Part shown: positions 57,343-64,000 of the stretch, in pieces | Layout of the letters: the number at the start of each line of letters is the position of its first letter | Numbering within the stretch: the first letter of the stretch is position 1 | Source: Promicromonospora sp042731755 | GTDB lineage: Bacteria; Actinomycetota; Actinomycetes; Actinomycetales; Cellulomonadaceae | Length of the DNA stretch: 64,000 nt | Assembly: GCF_042731755.1 (NCBI RefSeq) | Contig: NZ_JBHWLR010000004.1 | Location: forward strand, 248,001-312,000 | Direction: 5' to 3' | Translations under genes and position numbers: made by a program | The notes under the pieces: model-generated | The model's database searches: none | Told to the model about the DNA's origin: nothing | What the model saw: the letters and a program-made list of their open reading frames with translations, nothing else

Positions 57343-58671
57343 TCAGACCCGTGCCGCGGCCATGGCGCCGCGCCCGTAGACCAGCCAGCAGACCGTGGCC
57401 ATCACGACGTACACGCCGATGAACAGCCCCAGCGCGGGCACGATCGACCCGGCCAGCGTGGTGGACAGGGCGAACCCGCGCGGGATGAGGAATCCGCCGA
57501 ACGCGCCGATCGCCCCGGCGATGCCGATGCAGCCGGCCGCGGCCTTCGCCGTCCCGCCGCTCGCCCGGAACACCGCGGGGATCATCCGGTAGACGGAGCC
57601 GTTGCCCACTCCGGTGGCGACGAACAGGCCGAGGAACGAGCCGAAGAAGAGCGGGAAGCTCCCCGACCCGAGGGCCAGGATCGCGCCCACGGCCCCGAGC
57701 GCCATCACCGCGAAGGCGCCGATGGTCACGACCGCTCCGCCGACGCGGTCGGCGAGGATGCCGCCGAGCGGGCGGGCGACCGACCCCACGAGCGCCCCCA
57801 GGAAGGCGAGCGGGATGGCGACCTCCGGGAACTGCGCGGCCAGGAGCGTCGGGAAGGCGCCGGCGTAGCCGATGAACGACCCGAACGTGCCGATGTAGAT
57901 GAAGCTGATGACCCACGTGTGCTTGTGGTGCACCGCCACGGCGAACGAGCGCGGGTCCGCCTTGGCCGAGGACAGGTTGTCCATCCAGCGCCAGGCGAGG
58001 AACGCGGCCAGCAGGATGAACGGGATGAAGATCAGCCCGGCCCGGTCGAGCGCCACGCCCGCCCCGGCGACGATGACGAGCGGCACCGCGAGCTGCACGG
58101 CCGCCGTGCCGATGTTGCCGCCGGCGGCGTTCCAGCCGAGCGCGGCGCCCTTCTCCTTCTCGGGGAAGAAGAACGAGATGTTCGCCATCGACGACGCGAA
58201 GTTGCCGCCGCCCAGGCCCGCGAGCGCCGCGGCGCCGAGCAGCACGGGGAACGGTGTGGTCGGGTCACCGACCGTGAGGATGAGCGCGGTCGTGGGCAGC
58301 AGCAGGAGCAGCGCGGAGACGATGGTCCAGTTGCGGCCGCCGAACACCGGGACGGCGAAGGTGTAGGGGATGCGGAGGGTGGCGCCGACGAGGCTGGGGA
58401 CCGAGATGAGCCAGAACATCTGGTCGACGGTGAGGTCGAAGCCCGCGGCGGGGAGCTGGGGCACGACGATCGACCAGACGGCCCAGATCCCGAACCCGAG
58501 GAACTCGGCGAAGATCGACAGGACGAGGTTGCGCCGGGCGGTGCGGCGTCCGCCGTCCTCCCAGAGCGTCTTGTCCTCGGGGTCCCAGTGCTCGATCCAG
58601 CGTCCGGTGCGGCGCTGGACGGCGGACTCGCTCGGCGTGGGTGCCTGGTCGCGTGTGGTCGGAGTGGACAC
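57343..58671 (-). CDS. narK: Nitrate/nitrite transporter (MFS, NNP family)
   Basis: GTG 58671 follows GGAGG; 442 residues with twelve predicted membrane helices. The nitrate signature is GLGGGNFASSMANISFFFPEKEKGAALGWNAAGGNIG, with its partner in the second half GVGNGSVYRMIPAVFRASGG; the substrate Arg residues appear in LRIPYTFAVPVFGGR and GSVARPLGG. The N-terminal tail carries WIEHWDPEDKTLWEDGGRRTARRN, typical of actinobacterial NarK. It brings nitrate in by proton symport or nitrite exchange. It heads the operon with nasA and is divergent from narG, so one transporter probably serves both reductases. Confidence 0.94.
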   Translation of the reverse strand: MSTPTTRDQAPTPSESAVQRRTGRWIEHWDPEDKTLWEDGGRRTARRNLVLSIFAEFLGFGIWAVWSIVVPQLPAAGFDLTVDQMFWLISVPSLVGATLRIPYTFAVPVFGGRNWTIVSALLLLLPTTALILTVGDPTTPFPVLLGAAALAGLGGGNFASSMANISFFFPEKEKGAALGWNAAGGNIGTAAVQLAVPLVIVAGAGVALDRAGLIFIPFILLAAFLAWRWMDNLSSAKADPRSFAVAVHHKHTWVISFIYIGTFGSFIGYAGAFPTLLAAQFPEVAIPLAFLGALVGSVARPLGGILADRVGGAVVTIGAFAVMALGAVGAILALGSGSFPLFFGSFLGLFVATGVGNGSVYRMIPAVFRASGGTAKAAAGCIGIAGAIGAFGGFLIPRGFALSTTLAGSIVPALGLFIGVYVVMATVCWLVYGRGAMAAARV

Positions 58672-58768
58672 GTCGTCCTCCCTGCATGGGCGTATGCCCG
58701 ACGACGCCGGGCGCGCCCGGACCGACAGGTGCCGGTTCCGGGGCCGGCCCGACGTCGGACCGACGGCT

Positions 58769-58794
58769 ATGAAACTAGGGAGGCGGTGTTTCAT
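58769..58794. promoter_or_regulatory. Inverted repeat between narK and narG
   Basis: ATGAAAC and GTTTCAT are perfect inverted 7-mers separated by 12 bases, in the only A/T-richer part of the 257-bp divergent region. The spacing of centres (19 bases) would suit a dimeric regulator. No match to the FNR box is seen. Confidence 0.35.
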
Positions 58795-58928
58795 CGCCCG
58801 TCCAAGAGCAGTTAATCGACAGTAAGGAAGAACGCACAGGTCGCCGGCCCGGGGTGTGAGGGGTTGCCCGCGGCATCCGGGACCCGGCCCGGTCGCGCAT
58901 TCCCTTGCCCCAGGTGAAACTGAAAAAT

Positions 58929-61900
58929 ATGGCCACCGAGGACACACTCGTCAGGCTGGGTCGACACCTCCGCCGCGGCGAGGTGTCCGAGGACCTGCGC
59001 AGGCTCTATCTGGAGGGCGGCCGGGGCGGCGACTCGTTCTACCGGGACCGGTGGTCGCACGACAAGGTGGTCCGCTCGACGCACGGCGTGAACTGCACGG
59101 GGTCGTGCTCGTGGAAGGTGTACGTCAAGGACGGCATCATCACGTGGGAGACCCAGCAGACCGACTACCCGTCGGTCGGCCCGGACTCCCCCGAGTACGA
59201 GCCGCGGGGCTGCCCGCGCGGCGCCGCGTTCTCCTGGTACACCTACTCGCCCACGCGCGTGCGCTACCCGTACGTGCGGGGCGTGCTGCTGGAGGCCTAC
59301 CGCGCGGCGCGGGCCCGCACCGAGGACCCGGTCCGCGCCTGGGCCGAGGTCACGGGTGACCCCGCGACGGCCGCGGCCTACAAGCAGGCGCGGGGCAAGG
59401 GCGGGCTGGTCCGGGCCACGTGGGAGGAGGCGGCGGAGATCGTCGCGGCGGCCCACGTGCACACCATCAAGACGCACGGGCCGGACCGCATCGCCGGGTT
59501 CTCGCCGATCCCCGCGATGTCGATGGTCTCCCACGGGGTGGGCGCCCGGTTCGTGCAGATGCTCGGCGGCACGATGCTCAGCTTCTACGACTGGTACGCG
59601 GACCTGCCCGTGGCCTCCCCGCAGGTGTTCGGCGACCAGACCGATGTGCCGGAGTCGGCGGACTGGTGGAACGCCGCCTACCTGATCATGTGGGGCTCGA
59701 ACATCCCCGTGACGCGCACGCCGGACGCGCACTTCATGACCGAGGCCCGGTACCGGGGCCAGAAGGTCGTGGCAGTCTCCCCCGACTACGCGGACAACAC
59801 GAAGTTCGCCGACGCGTGGCTCGCCCCGCACCCGGGCACGGACGGCGCGCTCGCCCTGGCGATGGGCCACGTGATCCTGCGCGAGTACCTCGTCGACCGG
59901 CGCACGGAGCGCTTCGCGGCGTACCTCAAGCAGTACAGCGACTCGCCGTTCCTGGTGCGGCTGAACCCCGTGCCGTCGTCCGGCGCGGGGCAGCACGCAG
60001 CGGGCGACGCCGAGACCGCGTACGTCCCGGGCAAGTTCCTGACGGCGGCCGACCTGTCGGACGACGTCCTGCCCGGCGTCTCTACCGAGGCGAACTCGCA
60101 CTTCAAGCCCGTGCTGCTGGACGCCGACGGGCGGCCCGTCGTGCCGAACGGCACCCTCGGCCACCGGTACGGCGAGGCCGACGAGGGGCGCTGGAACCTG
60201 GACCTGGGCGACGTCGACCCGGCCCTCAGCATCGCGGACCTCCCGGCGGGCGGTGTCCCGGGCGGCGCCCCCGCCAACCCGGCGCCGGGCACCGGGACCG
60301 ACGGCCCGGCCGAGCCGGTCGCCGTCGCGCTCCCCCGGTTCGACGTCGTGCCCGGGCCGGACGACGACGCCCACACCGGCGGCAAGGGCGTCGTCGTGCG
60401 CGGCGTGCCGGCGCGCCGCGTCGGCGGGCACCTGGTGACCACGGTGTTCGACCTGATGCTCGCCCAGTACGGCGTGGGCCGTCCGGGGCTCCCGGGCGAC
60501 TGGCCCGCGGACTACGACGACCCCGCCCCCGGCACCCCGGCGTGGCAGGAGGAGATCACGGGCGTCCCGGCGGCCGCGGCGGCGCGGATCGGGCGGGAGT
60601 TCGCGCAGAACGCCGTCGACTCGGACGGCCGGTCGATGATCATCATGGGTGCCGGCACCAACCACTGGTTCCACTCGGACACGATCTACCGGGCCTTCCT
60701 CGCGCTGACCACGATGACCGGCTGCCAGGGCGTGAACGGCGGCGGCTGGGCGCACTACGTGGGCCAGGAGAAGTGCCGCCCCGTGACGGGCTGGGCCCAG
60801 TACGCGGGCGGGCTCGACTGGGTGCGTCCGCCGCGCCAGATGATCGGCACGGCCTTCTGGTACCTCGCGACCGACCAGTGGCGGTACGACGGCCTGCCCG
60901 CCGACACCCTGGCCTCGCCGCTCGCCCCGGGCACGTTCGCGGGGCGGACGACGGCGGACACGCTCGTGGACTCCGCGCAGCGCGGCTGGATGCCGAGCTA
61001 CCCCACGTTCGACCGCAACCCGCTGGACCTGGCCGACGAGGCCCGCGTCGCGGGCCGGCCCGTGGCCGAGCACGTGGTGGACGAGCTGAAGGCGGGGCGG
61101 TTGCGGTTCGCCGTCGAGGACCCGGACGACCCGGCCAACTTCCCGCGCGTGCTGACCGTGTGGCGGGCCAACATCCTGGGGTCGAGCGGCAAGGGCAACG
61201 AGTACTTCCTCAAGCACCTGCTGGGCACCGACTCGGCGGTGTTCGCGGAGGAGTCCGCGCCGGACCGCCGTCCGGCCACCATGACCTGGCGGGACGAGGC
61301 CCCGCGCGGCAAGCTCGACCTGCTGGTCACGCTGGACTTCCGGATGACGAGCACCACGCTGTTCTCCGACGTCGTGCTGCCCGCCGCGACCTGGTACGAG
61401 AAGCACGACCTGTCCTCCACGGACATGCACCCGTTCGTGCACGCCTTCAGCCCCGCCATCGACCCGCCCTGGCAGACCAAGACCGACTTCGCCGCGTTCC
61501 ACGCGATCGCACGCAAGGTCTCGGCGATGGCGGTGCACCACCTGGGCGTGCGGCAGGACGTCGTCGCCTCGCCCCTGGCGCACGACACCCCCGACGAGAT
61601 GGCGGTGGCGCACGGCGCGGTGACCGACGCCGACGTGCCGTTCCGCGAGCGCCACCTGGTGCCGGGCGTGAACATGCCCAAGATCGTCGAGGTCGAGCGG
61701 GACTACCCGGCCTTCGCGGCCCGGATGGCGGCGCTGGGTCCGCTGACGGACGGCGTCGGCATGGTCACCAAGGGCGTGTCGTTCTCGCCGGACGCCGAGG
61801 TGCGGCGGCTCGGCGAGGTCAACGGGCTGGTCCCCGACGGGCCCGTGGCCGGACGTCCGCGGCTGGACCGCGACACGCACGCCTGCGAGGCCATCCTGGC

Positions 61901-62798
61901 GCTGAGCGGCACGACGAACGGCCGCCTGGCGGTCCAGGGCTTCGAGCGCGTGGAGCGCCGCACCGGTCGCCCGCTGGCCGACCTCGCCCGCGAGGACGAG
62001 GGCCGGCGGATCACCTTCGCCGACGTGCAGGCCCGGCCGACCCCCGTGATCACGTCGCCCGAGTGGTCGGGCAGCGAGCACGGCGGACGCCGGTACAGCG
62101 CGTTCGTGGTGAACGTCGAGCGGCTCAAGCCCTGGCACACCCTGACCGGCCGACAGCACTTCTACCTGGACCACGACTGGCTCGTGGAGCTGGGCGAGCA
62201 GCTCCCGGTGTTCCGGCCGCCGCTGGACATGCACCGGCTGTTCCCGGACTCCCCGGCGCTCTCGGGGCCGCGAGGCGGCGCGGGGCGAGGCGGCGCGGGG
62301 CGGGACGGCGGCACGGCGCAGGACGGCGCGGGCGAGGCCGAGGTCGTCGTCCGCTACCTCACGCCGCACTCGAAGTGGTCCATCCACTCCGAGTACCAGG
62401 ACAACCTGTTCATGCTGTCGCTCTCGCGCGGCGGGCCGAACATCTGGATGTCGCCGCGCGACGCCGAGCGGATCGGCGTCGCGGACAACGAGTGGGTCGA
62501 GGCCGTGAACCGCAACGGCGTGGTGGTCGCGCGGGCCGTGGTGAGCCACCGCATGCCGGAGGGCACCGTCTACATGCACCACGCCACCGACCGCACCGTC
62601 GACGTGCCGATCGCTGAGGCGTCGGGCCTGCGCGGCGGCATCCACAACTCGCTGACGCGGATCCTGCTCAAGCCCTCGCACCTGGCCGGCGGGTACGCCC
62701 AGTTCTCCTACGCCTTCAACTACCTGGGGCCCACGGGCAACCAGCGTGACGAGGTGACCGTGGTCCGCCGTCGCAGCCAGGAGGTGCGCTACCGATGA
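58929..62798 (+). CDS. narG: Respiratory nitrate reductase alpha subunit
   Basis: ATG 58929 gives 1289 residues; GTG 58914 or TTG 58905 would add a few. The FS0 cluster ligands are His52, Cys56, Cys60 (THGVNCTGSCSWKVYVKDG) and Cys95 (RGCPRGAAFSWYTYS). The molybdenum ligand is Asp225 in WYADLPVASPQVFGDQTDVPES, as in E. coli NarG. Further motifs: IMWGSNIPVTRTPDAHF, GANHWFHSD-type GAGTNHWFHSDTIYR, and EYQDNLFMLSLSRGGP. A Gly-rich insert at about 1112-1138 (GRGGAGRDGG) is specific to this sequence. With NarH and a membrane NarI it reduces nitrate with quinol electrons on the cytoplasmic face. Confidence 0.96.
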   Translation: MATEDTLVRLGRHLRRGEVSEDLRRLYLEGGRGGDSFYRDRWSHDKVVRSTHGVNCTGSCSWKVYVKDGIITWETQQTDYPSVGPDSPEYEPRGCPRGAAFSWYTYSPTRVRYPYVRGVLLEAYRAARARTEDPVRAWAEVTGDPATAAAYKQARGKGGLVRATWEEAAEIVAAAHVHTIKTHGPDRIAGFSPIPAMSMVSHGVGARFVQMLGGTMLSFYDWYADLPVASPQVFGDQTDVPESADWWNAAYLIMWGSNIPVTRTPDAHFMTEARYRGQKVVAVSPDYADNTKFADAWLAPHPGTDGALALAMGHVILREYLVDRRTERFAAYLKQYSDSPFLVRLNPVPSSGAGQHAAGDAETAYVPGKFLTAADLSDDVLPGVSTEANSHFKPVLLDADGRPVVPNGTLGHRYGEADEGRWNLDLGDVDPALSIADLPAGGVPGGAPANPAPGTGTDGPAEPVAVALPRFDVVPGPDDDAHTGGKGVVVRGVPARRVGGHLVTTVFDLMLAQYGVGRPGLPGDWPADYDDPAPGTPAWQEEITGVPAAAAARIGREFAQNAVDSDGRSMIIMGAGTNHWFHSDTIYRAFLALTTMTGCQGVNGGGWAHYVGQEKCRPVTGWAQYAGGLDWVRPPRQMIGTAFWYLATDQWRYDGLPADTLASPLAPGTFAGRTTADTLVDSAQRGWMPSYPTFDRNPLDLADEARVAGRPVAEHVVDELKAGRLRFAVEDPDDPANFPRVLTVWRANILGSSGKGNEYFLKHLLGTDSAVFAEESAPDRRPATMTWRDEAPRGKLDLLVTLDFRMTSTTLFSDVVLPAATWYEKHDLSSTDMHPFVHAFSPAIDPPWQTKTDFAAFHAIARKVSAMAVHHLGVRQDVVASPLAHDTPDEMAVAHGAVTDADVPFRERHLVPGVNMPKIVEVERDYPAFAARMAALGPLTDGVGMVTKGVSFSPDAEVRRLGEVNGLVPDGPVAGRPRLDRDTHACEAILALSGTTNGRLAVQGFERVERRTGRPLADLAREDEGRRITFADVQARPTPVITSPEWSGSEHGGRRYSAFVVNVERLKPWHTLTGRQHFYLDHDWLVELGEQLPVFRPPLDMHRLFPDSPALSGPRGGAGRGGAGRDGGTAQDGAGEAEVVVRYLTPHSKWSIHSEYQDNLFMLSLSRGGPNIWMSPRDAERIGVADNEWVEAVNRNGVVVARAVVSHRMPEGTVYMHHATDRTVDVPIAEASGLRGGIHNSLTRILLKPSHLAGGYAQFSYAFNYLGPTGNQRDEVTVVRRRSQEVRYR

Positions 62799-64000
62799 AG
62801 GTCATGGCCCAGATGTCGATGGTGATGAACCTCGACAAGTGCATCGGGTGCCACACGTGCTCGGTGACCTGCAAGCAGGCGTGGACCAACCGGTCCGGCA
62901 TGGAGTACGTCTGGTTCAACAACGTGGAGACCCGGCCCGGGCTGGGCTACCCGCGCACCTACCAGGACCAGGACGAGTGGCAGGGCGGCTGGGTCCGGAC
63001 CAAGCGGGGCCGGCTGAAGCTCCGGGCGGGCGGCCGGCTGAAGAAGCTCGCGACCATCTTCGCCAGCCCCAAGATGCCGTCCATCCAGGACTACTACGAG
63101 CCCTGGACCTACGAGTACGACATGCTGCTGTCCGCCCCGCAGGGCGCGCACACCCCCGTGGCGCGGCCGAAGTCCCTGCTCACGGGCAAGGACATGAAGA
63201 TCGAGTGGTCGGCCAACTGGGACGACGACCTCGCCGGCTCCACCGCGACGATGCAGGACGACCCGGTGCTCAAGCACATGAGCGAGCACGTCGCCGAGGA
63301 GCTCGAGCAGACGTTCATGTTCTACCTGCCGCGCATCTGCGAGCACTGCCTCAACCCCGCGTGCGTCGCGTCCTGCCCGTCGGGCGCCATGTACAAGCGG
63401 GCCGAGGACGGCATCGTGCTCGTGGACCAGGAGGCCTGCCGCGGCTGGCGGCAGTGCGTCACCGGCTGCCCGTACAAGAAGGTCTACTTCAACCACAAGA
63501 CGGGCAAGGCCGAGAAGTGCACGCTCTGCTACCCGCGCATCGAGGTGGGCCTGCCCACGGTCTGCTCGGAGACGTGCGTGGGCCGCCTGCGCTACCTGGG
63601 CCTCGTGCTGTACGACGCCGACCGGGTCACCGAGGCCGCGTCCGTCGAGGACGAGCACGAGCTCCTGGCGGCCCAGCGGTCCGTCTTCCTGGACCCGGAC
63701 GACCCCGAGGTGGTCGCCGCCGCCCGCCGCGAGGGCATCCCCGAGGACTGGATCGAGGCCGCGCAGGCGTCCCCGATCTGGAGGCTCATCAACGACTACG
63801 AGGTGGCGCTCCCGCTGCACCCCGAGTACCGGACGCTGCCCATGGTCTGGTACATCCCGCCGCTGTCGCCGGTGGTCGACGTCGTCGCGAGCTCCGGGAA
63901 CGACGGCGAGGACCCGCGCACCCTCTTCGCGGCCATCTCGAAGCTGCGCATCCCGTTGGAGTACCTCGCGGGCCTGTTCACCGCGGGCGACACGCGGCCC
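62795..64000 (+). CDS. narH: Respiratory nitrate reductase beta subunit, C-terminus beyond the window
   Basis: ATG 62795 overlaps the narG stop as ATGA; 402 codons are visible and the frame is open at the right edge. Iron-sulfur ligands are in the NarH pattern: CIGCHTCSVTCKQAW (Cys16, 19, 22, 26), CEHCLNPACVASCPSG, CRGWRQCVTGCPYKK, in which Trp takes the place of a Cys and so gives the [3Fe-4S] cluster, and CTLCYPRIEVGLPTVCSETC. The subunit carries electrons from the NarI haems to NarG. narJ and narI are expected further right. Confidence 0.96.
   Translation, partial: MKVMAQMSMVMNLDKCIGCHTCSVTCKQAWTNRSGMEYVWFNNVETRPGLGYPRTYQDQDEWQGGWVRTKRGRLKLRAGGRLKKLATIFASPKMPSIQDYYEPWTYEYDMLLSAPQGAHTPVARPKSLLTGKDMKIEWSANWDDDLAGSTATMQDDPVLKHMSEHVAEELEQTFMFYLPRICEHCLNPACVASCPSGAMYKRAEDGIVLVDQEACRGWRQCVTGCPYKKVYFNHKTGKAEKCTLCYPRIEVGLPTVCSETCVGRLRYLGLVLYDADRVTEAASVEDEHELLAAQRSVFLDPDDPEVVAAARREGIPEDWIEAAQASPIWRLINDYEVALPLHPEYRTLPMVWYIPPLSPVVDVVASSGNDGEDPRTLFAAISKLRIPLEYLAGLFTAGDTRP

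Noticed and set aside
58672..58928. FNR/CRP-like box in the narK-narG region
   Set aside because: No TTGAT-N4-ATCAA or close variant was found; only the unrelated ATGAAAC/GTTTCAT symmetry.
58812..62681. 1289-codon open frame opposite narG
   Set aside because: High G+C DNA leaves long antisense frames. The product is Arg/His/Val-rich without domains, and narG on the other strand has all its cofactor ligands.

Overview
The window is very high G+C DNA with strong third-position G/C bias, frequent GTG starts and many 4-bp ATGA/GTGA gene overlaps, which points to an actinomycete. Protein sequences look like the Micrococcales side (Cellulomonas, Cellulosimicrobium, Promicromonospora, Isoptericola relatives); that placement is a judgement from memory, not from a search. 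Most of the window is chromosomal backbone: topA, tmk, holB, the membrane pyrophosphatase, tRNA-Thr, and secreted peptidases typical of a soil saprophyte.

Layout. 1-1.9 kb: end of an alpha/beta hydrolase, a GNAT acetyltransferase and two small unknown genes. 2.0-4.2 kb: a small accessory region bounded by a 147-bp direct repeat that contains the 3' half of tRNA-Thr; it holds a long palindrome, two small unknown genes and a HAD gene broken at the repeat edge. 4.4-13.8 kb: TAP-type hydrolase, lipoprotein, an orphan HypX-like protein, holB-tmk, a flavin-fold protein and topA. 14-29.9 kb: PAP2 phosphatase, two paralogous S1 proteases, a LysR regulator, a methyltransferase, a CD225 membrane protein, M20 and M14 peptidases, DinB protein and proton-pumping pyrophosphatase. 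30-34 kb: a coupled XRE regulator/HAD pair and an M18 aminopeptidase.

34.2-45.4 kb is the most unusual part: five consecutive SigE-type (ECF-like) sigma factor systems on the minus strand, interrupted only by an MpaB-family gene. In three of them a sigma gene overlaps by ATGA a gene for a single-pass membrane protein with a Cys-containing outer domain. In the other two, sigma factor, membrane helix and outer domain are one polypeptide. The two fused genes share a promoter-like motif at exactly the same distance from their start codons.

46.3-64 kb is a nitrogen-oxide cluster. The operon nirB-nirD-cobA-hemD makes the assimilatory siroheme nitrite reductase and its cofactor; narK, a NasA-type molybdopterin nitrate reductase and its FAD/[2Fe-2S] partner form a second minus-strand operon; respiratory narG-narH leave divergently and run off the right edge. 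Nitrate imported by NarK can therefore feed both respiration and assimilation, and NirBD reduces the nitrite to ammonium.

A recurring oddity is palindromic or tandemly repeated DNA, both between genes (terminator-like hairpins) and in frame inside genes (nasA, MpaB, a methyltransferase, narG). All functional calls come from reading the sequence and from family knowledge; no database search was possible.
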